This document shows positions 5,221-13,136 of a stretch of DNA of 13,136 nt, one piece after another. Origin of the DNA: an uncultured Pirellulaceae bacterium (GTDB lineage: Bacteria > Planctomycetota > Planctomycetia > Pirellulales > Pirellulaceae); assembly GCA_934255105.1 (NCBI GenBank), contig CAKQNH010000049.1:1-13136 (forward strand). Direction: 5' to 3'. Every line of letters starts with the position of its first letter. Within the stretch, counting starts at the first letter, position 1. A model generated the notes under the pieces. The model did no database searches and had not been told where the DNA came from. It saw only the letters and a program-made list of their open reading frames with translations. Position numbers and translations under genes: made by a program.

Positions 5221-6921
5221 AATTCCGCTTCCTTCACTAACGCATCGCGGAGGGCGGCGATTGTCGAGCAGGCGGAGGGAGTGGCACAATCTGAGGCCCC
5301 CCCTTCGTCGCTGCTGGACGATCTGATCCGCCGGACCACCTCCCCTCAAACTGCGATGGACCAGCCGGCACGCAACCCAACCGATGTCGGCACCGATGGC
5401 GGCCAGATCGCACGGGCTCCGGGGACGGAGACTGGCAGGGAGACTGGCAGGGAGACTGGCACAGAGACTGGCACAGAGACTGGCACAGAGACACAGCTGA
5501 ATGCATTTTTGTCAGCTGCTTCGGCCGAGCAGGCGCTCCGGCTATGGTTCGGCGACGCCACCATCGAGCGCATGGCTGGCGCGGCGTGGTCGAAAATTGC
5601 TCGCCAGCTACAGGCCAGCATTGCCCGCATCGATCACATGCTGACGGAGCAAATTTCACGCATTATCCATCATCCCAAGTTCCAGCGCCTGGAAGCCAGT
5701 TGGCGGGGACTCGAGTATCTGGTGAAGGCCAAGGAGGAAGAGGACGACGCTCCTATCAAAATTCGCATTTTGAACGTAGCCTATGCGGAGCTCTGTCGGG
5801 ATTTTGACAAAGCCATCGAGTTCGATCAAAGCCAGCTGTTCAAGAAGGTCTATGAACAGGAGTTCGGCAGCCCCGGCGGCGAGCCGTTTGGTGTCCTATT
5901 GGCGGACTACGAAATCCATCCTCGCCCCAGTCGTCTGCACCCATACGACGACATCGCTATGCTACGGTCCTTTTCACAAGTGGCTGCGGCGGCCTTTTGT
6001 CCCATCATCCTAAATGCCTCGCCTAGCATGTTTGGGCACGATAGTTTCGCGCAGATGCAGACCACCGTGGACTACGAAAAGATACATCAAGACCTTTCAT
6101 TTCTGTCCTGGCGCAGCTTCCGCGACACAGAGGATTCTCGATTTGTCGGCTTGGCCATGCCCCGCATGCTGCTGCGTCAACCGTACGCCGATCGCACCGA
6201 TCGAGAAGGGGATTTCCCCTACGTCGAACCACTCGGTCAACGCGACGACTGCCTGTGGGGAGGTGCCGCCTTTGCCATGGGTGAAGTGCTGATGCGCTCG
6301 TTCGCCGAAAGTCGTTGGCTGGCAAACATTCATGGTGCTCAGCACGCACAGAGCGGTGGTGGAATTGTGCGCGGGATTGGTGCCGAGCATTTCACCACGG
6401 AAAGTCCACAGGCGGCCCACAAACCACTGACCGAACTGCAGCTAGTCGACAGTTTGGAGCGACAGATGGTCGACCTGGGCTTTATCCCATTATGCTCCTG
6501 CAAGGACATGCCTCTAGCTGCGTTCTACTCGTGCCCCTCGACACAGAAGCCCAAGGTTTACAATGCTCTCGACGCCACAGTCAACGCGCGGATGAGTGCC
6601 ATGATGAATTATATGCTGTGTGTCTCGCGTTTTGCACACTACCTCAAGGTCATCGGCCGCGATAAAGTGGGCTCGTTAACCGACGCCTCCGTGCTGCAAC
6701 AGCAGTTGCAGAACTGGATCAACAACTACGTCACCGCAGATTCCGAAGCAGATTTTAGAATTAAGGCGCGCTACCCCCTTAGGGAAGCGGACCTGCAAGT
6801 CGTTGCGGTGCCCGGCAAAGCGGGCGCGTTCGATTGCGTGTTTCGTCTGGCACCGCATTACGAGCTGGAGGACATGCAGGCTTCCATCAAGTTGCGAACG
6901 GAACTGATTCGAAGTTTTTAG
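5218..6921 (+). CDS. Second TssC paralogue (ImpD-like) with a long repeat-bearing N-terminus
   Basis: This is a second TssC-family sheath protein of 567 residues, related throughout to the gene before it. Shared blocks include HHPKFQRLEASWRGLEYLV at 151-169, EFDQSQLFKKVYEQEFGSPGG at 201-221, [53 protein letters not shown] and a C-terminal LQVVAVPGKAGAFDCVFRL. It matches the place and kind of ImpD, the second TssC of the Rhizobium imp locus. The N-terminus is about 75 residues longer than that of the main TssC. It begins with a SSLLDDLIRRTTSPQT segment (30-45) resembling the ClpV-binding helix of VipB, then a polar linker with ETGR/ETGT repeats (71-92). A further insert lies around SPQAAHKPLTELQ. 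It could be a minor sheath subunit, a sheath end piece or a specialised baseplate-proximal ring; the sequence does not say which. Confidence 0.92.
   Translation: MNSASFTNASRRAAIVEQAEGVAQSEAPPSSLLDDLIRRTTSPQTAMDQPARNPTDVGTDGGQIARAPGTETGRETGRETGTETGTETGTETQLNAFLSAASAEQALRLWFGDATIERMAGAAWSKIARQLQASIARIDHMLTEQISRIIHHPKFQRLEASWRGLEYLVKAKEEEDDAPIKIRILNVAYAELCRDFDKAIEFDQSQLFKKVYEQEFGSPGGEPFGVLLADYEIHPRPSRLHPYDDIAMLRSFSQVAAAAFCPIILNASPSMFGHDSFAQMQTTVDYEKIHQDLSFLSWRSFRDTEDSRFVGLAMPRMLLRQPYADRTDREGDFPYVEPLGQRDDCLWGGAAFAMGEVLMRSFAESRWLANIHGAQHAQSGGGIVRGIGAEHFTTESPQAAHKPLTELQLVDSLERQMVDLGFIPLCSCKDMPLAAFYSCPSTQKPKVYNALDATVNARMSAMMNYMLCVSRFAHYLKVIGRDKVGSLTDASVLQQQLQNWINNYVTADSEADFRIKARYPLREADLQVVAVPGKAGAFDCVFRLAPHYELEDMQASIKLRTELIRSF
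5428..5492 (+). repeat. 12-bp tandem repeat inside the second tssC
   Basis: Five near-identical 12-base units run from 5428 to 5487, followed by a five-base partial copy. The first two read GAGACTGGCAGG and the next three GAGACTGGCACA. In frame they encode ETGR, ETGR, ETGT, ETGT, ETGT, then ET. Because the unit is a multiple of three, slippage would add or remove four residues without a frameshift. The repeat lies in the linker between the SLLDDLI segment and the sheath domain. Confidence 0.97.
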
Positions 6922-6967
6922 TAGTCGAGCCAAGGACATCACACCCCCGCTTCATAAAGGCCCTCCG

Positions 6968-7771
6968 ATGAATGCCAACGAACTGTTCCAAGCTGGAGAC
7001 CTACAATCCGCCATTGCCGCCGCAACGAGCCAATTGAAAATCACGCCGACCGACGTGTCCCTGCGTTTGTTTCTGGCAGAGCTATTATGGTTCAACGGTG
7101 AAATTGATCGAGTTGAAAAGCAACTTGAGACGATTTCCTTGCAAACCACCCAAGCGGCCATGACGCTGGCCTTGTATCGTCAGATTCTTCGCGGTGAAAC
7201 TGCGCGAGAGCAGGTTTTGCGAGAGGGCCGGACGCCCGAAGTAGTAGGCGAATTGCCAGCCGACGCAAAATGTATGTTGGAAGCCTTACTAGCATTGCGT
7301 CTAGGACAAACAGATGAGGCCCGTCGACTGCAGGCAGCAGCCGAGGCCCAGCGTCCAACGCTAGCGGGAGTTTGCAATGCTCGAGACTTCAGCGAGTTTC
7401 GCGACCTAGATGATCGCGTAGCAGGCGTGCTCGAAGTCATCACCAGCACTGGCAAATACTACTGGGTGCCATGGCAAAACATCGAATCTCTGCAAATGGA
7501 AACTCCAAAAGTTCCTCTTGATCTGATCTATCGCCGAACCCAAATTGAAGTCAGCGGCGGCCCCAGCGGCGAGGTCTACGTTCCCACTCGATATGTGGCC
7601 GCGTCCGGCGAGCAACTAGATGATGCACTGCGCTTGGGTCGAGCGACCGACTGGATCGGAGAAGCAGGCGGTCTGGTACAGGGACGTGGCCTGCGGACGC
7701 TGCTGGTGGGCGAAGAAGACATGCCGATTATGGAAATCGATAGCCTATCATTCGCGAAAGCCGACGCATGA
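6968..7771 (+). CDS. tagJ: TagJ / ImpE family accessory T6SS protein
   Basis: TagJ (ImpE, HsiE1 in Pseudomonas) is an accessory T6SS protein known to bind the N-terminus of TssB and ClpV, and proposed to recruit ClpV to contracted sheaths. The 267-residue length is normal. Residues 1-55 form the repeat-like helical start LFQAGDLQSAIAAATSQLKITPTDVSLRLFLAELLWFNGEIDRVEKQL typical of ImpE. Residues 70-76 carry YRQILRG. The C-terminal domain has FSEFRDLDDRVAGVLEVI at 141-158, GKYYWVPWQNIESL at 162-175 and LDLIYRRTQIEV at 184-195. A ribosome binding site AAAGG at 6956-6960 supports the ATG at 6968. Its stop overlaps the ATG of tssE (ATGA, 7768-7771). Its presence assigns the locus to the TagJ-containing T6SS class. 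Confidence 0.93.
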   Translation: MNANELFQAGDLQSAIAAATSQLKITPTDVSLRLFLAELLWFNGEIDRVEKQLETISLQTTQAAMTLALYRQILRGETAREQVLREGRTPEVVGELPADAKCMLEALLALRLGQTDEARRLQAAAEAQRPTLAGVCNARDFSEFRDLDDRVAGVLEVITSTGKYYWVPWQNIESLQMETPKVPLDLIYRRTQIEVSGGPSGEVYVPTRYVAASGEQLDDALRLGRATDWIGEAGGLVQGRGLRTLLVGEEDMPIMEIDSLSFAKADA

Positions 7772-8271
7772 GTCGTATCAGACCCGACCAATATCTGCTG
7801 CCTTCGATATTTGATCGACTGTTGGACGAAGATCCAGCATCCCAAGTCGAGGCGCCGCGCAGCCGTTCACAATTGTTGCGCGAACTGAAATTATCGGTGC
7901 GACGCGATCTGGAAAATCTGCTCAATACACGCATCAGCCTATATCCGCTGCCCGACGAATTGCCGGAACTGAAAACATCCGTCTTAAACTATGGTATCCC
8001 CGATTTTACTGGGCTAGCCATGGGCAGTCGCGAACAGCGTGAACGGCTCAGATTGCTTGTCGAAGACTCCATCCGGCGATTTGAGACGCGGTTTAAAAGC
8101 CTGCGCGTAGAAGTCTTACATGGGAAGCAGGAAGGGGATGCCAAAGACCGTACCGTTCGCTTTCGCATCGAAGGTCTGCTGCACGCCGAACCGTCTCCAG
8201 AACCAGTCATGTTCGATTCACAGTTGCGACCCCAACATGGAGATTTTGAAGTGCGAGTGTCCACCGGATGA
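7768..8271 (+). CDS. tssE: TssE, gp25-like T6SS baseplate protein
   Basis: TssE (ImpF family) is the T6SS counterpart of phage T4 gp25, a baseplate component that nucleates sheath assembly. The 167 residues are of normal length. Typical signs are LLPSIFDRLLDEDP near the N-terminus (10-23), LKLSVRRDLENLLNTR at 40-55, LKTSVLNYGIPDFTGL at 68-83 and the region around IRRFETRFKSLRVEV at 102-116. The last contains an E-x-R motif (E106, R108), important in gp25-like proteins for contact with the sheath. The C-terminal part has the expected beta strands (VRFRIEGLLHAE, DFEVRVSTG). The start overlaps the tagJ stop and the stop overlaps the tssF start, both as ATGA, so the three genes are probably translationally coupled. 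No unusual residue changes are seen. Confidence 0.95.
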   Translation: MSRIRPDQYLLPSIFDRLLDEDPASQVEAPRSRSQLLRELKLSVRRDLENLLNTRISLYPLPDELPELKTSVLNYGIPDFTGLAMGSREQRERLRLLVEDSIRRFETRFKSLRVEVLHGKQEGDAKDRTVRFRIEGLLHAEPSPEPVMFDSQLRPQHGDFEVRVSTG

Positions 8272-10100
8272 TAGACAAACTACTCGACTACTATCAACGC
8301 GAACTCAATTTCCTGCGCGAATTGGGCAGCGAATTTGCCAGTCAGCACCCAAAGATCGCCGGGCGCTTACGGATGGACGCGGACGCGATCGAAGACCCTC
8401 ACGTCTCGCGGTTCGTCGAGGCCAGCGCACTGTTAGCAGCTCGCACGCGGCTTAAGATTGACGACGAATTTCCGGAGATTTGCCAAGCGATTCTGCAGGC
8501 GCTTTACCCACACTATCTCAGCCCGACTCCGCCCGCCACCATTGTGCAGTTGGCCGTTACAGATAAAGCAGCGGAGACGAGCGAAGGAACACTGATTCCG
8601 CGGGGTGCTAGACTGGAGAGCGAGCCGATAGAGGGTGAGCCCTGTCGCTTTCAAACCTGTTTTGAATCGCGATTGTGGCCCATCCACTTGCAAGCAGTCG
8701 ACTACCTGGTGCCCCCGCTGCCGATCGCATCCTCCCCTTGGAACAAGGACGTGCAGGCAGCAATTCGCTTGCGTTTTTCGGTCAATTCGCCGAAAACCGA
8801 TATGGCCAACCTCCACATCGATGGCTTCCCACTCTTCTTGGGAGGCTCAGCAGCGTGCTCCAACGCACTGGCCGAAGCCCTATTTGGCAACGTGCTAGGA
8901 GTGGCTCTGTCAAACGGGCAAGACAATATTCACTGGTTGGATCCCAAGTCGATTCAGCCAATGGGTTACGAGGGCGAGCAAAGCTTGCTACCCCCCAATG
9001 TCCGCAGCCTTTCTGCCTATCGGATCCTTTCTGAGTTCTTCGCCATGAACGACAAATTCCGGTTTGTTCATGTTGGTTTTCAAGGGAAATGGGCGCAGAC
9101 GGTCGGTAAGAGCAAGGCGGAAGTGATCATCTTTTTAGAGCGAATGCACCCGGTCCTGCAGCGAGAGCTGGACCGTGACGCCCTGAGAATTGATTGCACT
9201 CCGGCCGTCAACCTGTTCTTCAAGCGCGCCGAACCTATCCGCATGACAGACAATCAGGTTGAATTTCGCGTCATCCCCAATGCCCGCGGCCCCGCTTCTG
9301 CGGAGATTTTCTCGATCGATCGCGTGACCGCCATGTCGGCCAGTGGAGAGGAGCGAGAGTTCCTCCCGTTTTTCCAACCCCACCACCCTCCTCACGCGGA
9401 GCAGCCACAGGGGTATTGGTACGCTAAACGTTCGCCGGCCCTGGGCAAGGTGTCCGACGATGATCGGGGCAGCGAGGTCTACCTCTCGATCGTCGACCTT
9501 TATGGACAACCGGCCACCCAAGATGGCTGGGCCATCGATGTGGAGACAACCTGCTTGAATCGCGATCGCGTAGCGCGACTGCCTTTTGGTGGCGGCCAAC
9601 CTAAATTGTCCCTGGTTGAAGGGGGAGCTACCGTCACGGTCACTTGCGTCACCCCACCCACGCCCACGTTGCGAGCCGTCGAGCGCGGTGACCTTCACTG
9701 GCGCCTGATATCGCATCTATCGTTAAATCACCTGGTGCTCACCAATGGCGTGGACGGCGCGGAGGCCCTGCGCGAAATCCTGCGACTCTACGATGCAGAG
9801 GATAGCGCGGAAACTCGAAGAGTGATCGAGTCCGTCGTGCAGGTTAACTACCGACGCGGAACGGCCCGCGTACCAGGTGGGCCAGCCCCCGGATTCTGCC
9901 GCGGCATCGATGTTGAGATTGTGCTGGATGTTCAGCGCCTGGGCGGATCCGGAGTATACCTGTTCGCCAGCGTGCTGGAGCGATTCATGGGGCTCTTCGC
10001 CACCCTGAATTCGTTTACTCGTACGGCGGTTCGTGCGCAGGGGAGTGAACGGCCGCTGATAGTTGGTCCACCACGGGCCGGAAGCCAGACACTGATTTAA
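8268..10100 (+). CDS. tssF: TssF, T6SS baseplate subunit
   Basis: TssF (ImpG/VasA family) forms the wedge of the T6SS baseplate with TssG and TssE and helps recruit the sheath and spike. At 610 residues it has the usual length. The N-terminus is canonical: LLDYYQRELNFLRELGSEFA at 5-24, HPKIAGRLRM, then DPHVSRFVEASALLAARTRLKIDDEFPE and LYPHYLSPTPPATIVQL. The middle contains the expected LFFKRAEPIRM segment and a beta-rich region. The C-terminal part has RGDLHWRLISHLSLNHLVL, RGIDVEIVLD, YLFASVLERFMGLFATLNSFT and a terminal PPRAGSQTLI close to the normal family end. The ATG overlaps the tssE stop (ATGA at 8268-8271). tssG follows after 25 bases. No frameshift or truncation is visible. Confidence 0.96.
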   Translation: MIDKLLDYYQRELNFLRELGSEFASQHPKIAGRLRMDADAIEDPHVSRFVEASALLAARTRLKIDDEFPEICQAILQALYPHYLSPTPPATIVQLAVTDKAAETSEGTLIPRGARLESEPIEGEPCRFQTCFESRLWPIHLQAVDYLVPPLPIASSPWNKDVQAAIRLRFSVNSPKTDMANLHIDGFPLFLGGSAACSNALAEALFGNVLGVALSNGQDNIHWLDPKSIQPMGYEGEQSLLPPNVRSLSAYRILSEFFAMNDKFRFVHVGFQGKWAQTVGKSKAEVIIFLERMHPVLQRELDRDALRIDCTPAVNLFFKRAEPIRMTDNQVEFRVIPNARGPASAEIFSIDRVTAMSASGEEREFLPFFQPHHPPHAEQPQGYWYAKRSPALGKVSDDDRGSEVYLSIVDLYGQPATQDGWAIDVETTCLNRDRVARLPFGGGQPKLSLVEGGATVTVTCVTPPTPTLRAVERGDLHWRLISHLSLNHLVLTNGVDGAEALREILRLYDAEDSAETRRVIESVVQVNYRRGTARVPGGPAPGFCRGIDVEIVLDVQRLGGSGVYLFASVLERFMGLFATLNSFTRTAVRAQGSERPLIVGPPRAGSQTLI

Positions 10101-10125
10101 TAGGCACCTACAGATAGTTCACGGC

Positions 10126-11256
10126 ATGTCAGCAGAATCATCCAGCGATACACCTCCCACCGCGCCGCCTGAGGCCAATCCCGCACCGGCCGGTCCCGCA
10201 CCGACTGGTCCCGCACCGGCCGGTCCATCACCGCCGACGGCAATCCCACCATTCTCGGCCTCCCAGGGTGTCGCTTTTTTCGCAACCCTGAAAAGGCTGC
10301 AAGCTATGAAAGGGGCTCTCGTAGGTCGCGATACGCGTCCGGCCGATGAGCCCGTGCGGCTGAAGGCCGAAGCGGCTCTGGCATATCCATTTTCAGAGCT
10401 GGCGCAGGCAGCTCAAGATGTTGTTGGACGAGTTACCCTGGAAGTTTCTTTTCTAGGGCTGTTCGGCCCGAGTGGCGCTCTGCCGCAGCACTACACCCAA
10501 GCCATCATCGACCGCTCGCGCCACAAAGACTACGCCTTGCGCGATTTCCTCGACTTGTTCAATCACCGCTGGCTGTCGCTGTTCTATCGCAGTTGGGAGA
10601 AGAACGATTTTGCCGCTGCCTATCAGACGGCCCACAGCCTTGGACAAGAGGACGCGGTCACGCGCATACTCTGGTGTCTAATTGGGATGGGCAGCAGCGG
10701 ACTGCGAGGCAGACTGCGGCTGCAGGACAAATCGCTGCTCTATTATGCCGGCTTGCTGGCCGATGCCCGCTCCCGCCAATCGACGCTGGCTAATGTGCTC
10801 TCGGATTGGTTTAAAATTCCCGTGCAAGTGTTGCAATTCACAGGCCAATGGATCCGCATTGCTCCCGTCGACCAAACCCGACTCCGGATCTCCAAGCTTG
10901 GACAAAGTAGCAACAACCGACTGGGCACAGACGCCGTGGTGGGTGAGCGCGTGTGGAACGTTGAGAATAGGTTTCGCTTGCAGATTGGTCCACTCAGTCG
11001 TCAGGCGTTTACTCGATTCTCTCCCATGGGAGAGTCTTTAGGCGCATTGCATGCCCTGGCCCGCACCTATGTCGGGCCGCAGTTTGATTTTGACATACAA
11101 GCCGTTCTGCAACGCGAGCAAGTTCCTGGCATCCGACTAGGAAGTAGCACCGAGCCCAGCTTTTTAGGCTGGAATTGCTGGCTGGGGAATTGGCCTTTTC
11201 AACGCGACGCCTGCGATGCGATCTTCGAACTCGACGATTCGGCTACGACTGTGTAA
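10126..11256 (+). CDS. tssG: TssG, T6SS baseplate subunit with a proline-rich N-terminal extension
   Basis: TssG (ImpH/VasB family) is a baseplate protein that binds TssF. The conserved domain begins around residue 48 with VAFFATLKRLQAM and continues through LKAEAALAYPFSEL, VTLEVSFLGLFGPSGALPQHYT (103-124), DYALRDFLDLFNHRWLSLFYRSWEKN (135-160) and a C-terminal part ending LGWNCWLGN plus about 25 residues. The total of 376 is somewhat long for the family. The excess is an N-terminal stretch of about 45 residues made almost only of Pro, Ala, Ser, Thr and Gly, encoded partly by a 15-bp tandem repeat. Such an extension is probably disordered. The ATG at 10126 lacks a clear ribosome binding site, so a later start is conceivable, but no ATG occurs before the family domain. 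Confidence 0.94.
   Translation: MSAESSSDTPPTAPPEANPAPAGPAPTGPAPAGPSPPTAIPPFSASQGVAFFATLKRLQAMKGALVGRDTRPADEPVRLKAEAALAYPFSELAQAAQDVVGRVTLEVSFLGLFGPSGALPQHYTQAIIDRSRHKDYALRDFLDLFNHRWLSLFYRSWEKNDFAAAYQTAHSLGQEDAVTRILWCLIGMGSSGLRGRLRLQDKSLLYYAGLLADARSRQSTLANVLSDWFKIPVQVLQFTGQWIRIAPVDQTRLRISKLGQSSNNRLGTDAVVGERVWNVENRFRLQIGPLSRQAFTRFSPMGESLGALHALARTYVGPQFDFDIQAVLQREQVPGIRLGSSTEPSFLGWNCWLGNWPFQRDACDAIFELDDSATTV
10180..10233 (+). repeat. 15-bp tandem repeat in the tssG N-terminal region
   Basis: Three 15-base units related to CCCGCACCGGCCGGT run from 10180 to 10224, followed by a nine-base partial and slightly diverged copy. They encode repeats of the type PAPAG / PAPTG / PAPAG. The unit is a multiple of three, so copy-number change would keep the frame. 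The first and third copies are identical and the second differs at two bases. Confidence 0.9.
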
Positions 11257-11285
11257 CTCAATTGGACTCCTAGAAAGTAACGACT

Positions 11286-13136
11286 ATGATTCAGGTGAAC
11301 CTCAAGAATCTTATCGAGCGGCTGAATCCGACTTGCAAACGCGCGCTGGAGGCCGCCGCCGGGCTTTGCCTGTCGCGCAGCAATTACAACATCGAGACCG
11401 AGCACTGGTTGACGAAATTGCTGGAGGACGCGCAGTGTGACATGTCGCTGTGTCTCACCGCTTTTAACGTCGACATATCGCAATTGCAGCGTGATCTGAC
11501 GCGCACCATGGATCGCTTTAAGACCGGCAATGCTAAATCGCCGGCGCTCAGTCCCGATGTGGTTGACTGGGTGCGCGAAGCCTATGTGTTGGCGGGGATT
11601 GATTATTTGTCCGCGGGAGTCACTTCGGGACATCTGCTGTGTGCGCTGCTGGCACACGACCCGCTGGCCAGAGCCGTACACAACGTTTCGAAAGAGTTTG
11701 AGAAAGTTCCCATCGATTCTTTGCGAAAGAGCCTATGGCAGTTGACTGTAGACAGTCAAGAGACTCGAGAAACGCCCGCCACGTCGGGTTCGACAGGCTC
11801 CGGCGGCGCGTCGGGCACCGCCTCCAAATCTCCCAACGGCGCACCCAGTCGCACTCCTGCGCTAGATCAGTTCACCATCGACCTGACTGATCGAGCCAAG
11901 AAGAATCAAATTGATCCCGTGCTAGGTCGCGATAACGAGATTCGCCAAATCATCGACATCCTTACTCGTCGACGTCAAAATAATCCGATACTCACCGGCG
12001 AAGCCGGCGTCGGCAAGACGGCAGTCGTCGAAGGCTTTGCGCTGCGCATCGCAGCCGGCGATGTACCGCCCAGCTTGCGCGACGTGGCCCTTCACACACT
12101 CGATCTAGGTCTGTTGCAGGCGGGCGCAGGTGTCAAAGGCGAATTCGAAAATCGCTTGAAGTCAGTTATGGACGAAGTCAAGGCGTCTACTAAACCTATC
12201 ATTCTTTTCATCGATGAAGCACATACACTCATCGGGGCCGGCGGATCCTCAGGCCAAGGCGATGCCGCAAATCTACTCAAGCCCGCACTGGCGCGAGGCG
12301 AGCTGAGAACGGTTGCCGCAACTACCTGGGCCGAATACAAGAAGTACTTTGAAAAAGATGCGGCCTTGGCCCGCCGCTTTCAGGTTGTCAAAGTAGAGGA
12401 GCCCGCTGAGTCGGTCGCCATCGAGATGCTTCGCGGGCTGACGGGCACGCTAGAAAAGCACCATCGCGTGCGAATTTTAGACGAAGCTATCGTGGAAGCA
12501 GTCAAGCTCTCGAGCCGATATATTAGTGGTCGCCAGTTGCCCGACAAAGCGGTCAGCCTTATCGATACGACCTGTGCGCGAATTGGAATCAGTCAAGCAG
12601 CATCGCCTCCGGCGCTTGAGGATGCACAGCGCAGAATAGAACAACTGAAGGTCGCGCATGGGATTCTTGAACGCGAAATGGCCACCGGCGCCGAGCACCG
12701 CGCACGACTGTCAGAGATCGCCACCGAACTGGCCGCAACGCAACAAGCCTTCAGCGAATTGCAGCAGCGTTGGAGTCAAGAGAAGGAGTTGGTCGCTCAG
12801 ATCGATGCCTTGGCAACACTGCTGGAATCCAAGGAGAGTCTCGAACCACAGACCTCAGCCACCCCACCAACTTTGTCTGCAGCCCAGCGCGCGGAGAAGC
12901 TACTAGAGTATCAAACCAGATCAAAAGAACTTCGCGCTCTGCAGGGGGAGCAGCCATTGGTCCACCCCTGCGTGGACTGTCAAGCCATCGCACAGACGGT
13001 AGCCGCTTGGACAGGCATTCCCGTCGGTCGCATGGTAGCCAACGAGATCAATACCGTCTTGAAATTGGACCAATTGATGGGGCAGCGCATCATTGGGCAA
13101 GCGCACGCACTGGATCGCATCGCGCAGGCCATACGC
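11286..13136 (+). CDS. clpV: ClpV / TssH, sheath-disassembling AAA+ ATPase, 3' end outside the window
   Basis: ClpV is the T6SS member of the ClpB family. It recognises contracted TssBC sheath and unfolds it for reuse. The frame is open from ATG 11286 to the window end, giving 617 residues; full ClpV is about 850-900, so the second ATPase domain is missing here. Residues 1-160 are the Clp N-domain (IERLNPTCKRALEAAAGLC, the VTSGHLLCALL region). A Gly/Ser/Pro-rich linker covers about 165-188. The first AAA+ domain has Walker A GEAGVGKT at 238-245, the pore-loop segment AGAGVKGEFENRLK, Walker B ILFIDE at 306-311, and the ClpV-typical ATTWAEYKKYFEKDAALARRFQVV. RQLPDKAVSLIDTTCARI and a coiled-coil middle domain follow. 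WTGIPVGRM at 575-583 opens the second AAA+ region. The gene follows tssG by 29 bases with only a weak ribosome binding site (AGAAAG). It is ClpV rather than housekeeping ClpB by both context and motif. Confidence 0.95.
   Translation, partial: MIQVNLKNLIERLNPTCKRALEAAAGLCLSRSNYNIETEHWLTKLLEDAQCDMSLCLTAFNVDISQLQRDLTRTMDRFKTGNAKSPALSPDVVDWVREAYVLAGIDYLSAGVTSGHLLCALLAHDPLARAVHNVSKEFEKVPIDSLRKSLWQLTVDSQETRETPATSGSTGSGGASGTASKSPNGAPSRTPALDQFTIDLTDRAKKNQIDPVLGRDNEIRQIIDILTRRRQNNPILTGEAGVGKTAVVEGFALRIAAGDVPPSLRDVALHTLDLGLLQAGAGVKGEFENRLKSVMDEVKASTKPIILFIDEAHTLIGAGGSSGQGDAANLLKPALARGELRTVAATTWAEYKKYFEKDAALARRFQVVKVEEPAESVAIEMLRGLTGTLEKHHRVRILDEAIVEAVKLSSRYISGRQLPDKAVSLIDTTCARIGISQAASPPALEDAQRRIEQLKVAHGILEREMATGAEHRARLSEIATELAATQQAFSELQQRWSQEKELVAQIDALATLLESKESLEPQTSATPPTLSAAQRAEKLLEYQTRSKELRALQGEQPLVHPCVDCQAIAQTVAAWTGIPVGRMVANEINTVLKLDQLMGQRIIGQAHALDRIAQAIR

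Noticed and set aside
5237..5659. Minus-strand frames with regular repeats (QSLCQSLCQS, VSVPVSVPVS) opposite the second tssC
   Set aside because: The regularity only reflects the 12-bp tandem repeat read on the other strand; there is no start signal or domain.
9135..9716. A 193-codon open frame on the minus strand inside tssF
   Set aside because: It shadows conserved TssF sequence and shows no family signs of its own.

Overview
The window is the first part of a type VI secretion system (T6SS) locus. All supported genes are on the + strand and closely packed, and the window is cut at both ends. The order tssA - tssB - tssC - second tssC - tagJ (impE) - tssE - tssF - tssG - clpV (tssH) matches the impA-to-impH order of the Rhizobium imp locus, followed by the sheath-recycling ATPase. 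Signals of the family are clear in every T6SS gene. The host is a Gram-negative-type, moderately GC-rich bacterium. A planctomycete (Pirellulales-like) is my best guess, from the frequent weak or absent ribosome binding sites, the TTG/GTG starts, and a sigma factor placed beside a T6SS. That guess is weak and no marker gene in the window settles it.

Layout. Positions 3-554 hold the 3' part of an unrecognised gene ending in a C-terminal membrane anchor. Positions 564-932 encode an unrecognised 122-residue helical protein. Positions 932-1624 encode a FliA-like sigma-70 family factor whose GTG start overlaps the preceding stop (TAGTG). Positions 1673-2839 are tssA, broken by one in-frame TAA at 2447-2449 into N-terminal (258 aa) and C-terminal (up to 129 aa) pieces. 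After a 185-nt gap come tssB (3025-3531), tssC (3642-5147), a second longer tssC (5218-6921), tagJ (6968-7771), tssE (7768-8271), tssF (8268-10100), tssG (10126-11256) and the first 617 codons of clpV (11286 to the window end). tagJ/tssE and tssE/tssF overlap by ATGA, as expected for translational coupling in one operon.

How it works together. TssB and TssC form the contractile sheath. TssE, TssF and TssG are baseplate components, and TssA helps initiate or cap assembly. TagJ bridges the sheath and ClpV, and ClpV dismantles contracted sheath. The membrane complex (TssJLM), TssK, Hcp and VgrG are not in the window and presumably lie outside it.

The points most worth following are: the in-frame stop in tssA; the sigma factor plus two unknown proteins at the head of the locus, a possible dedicated control module; the two TssC paralogues with different N-terminal ClpV-recognition segments next to a tagJ gene; and short tandem DNA repeats that encode flexible linkers in the second tssC and in tssG.
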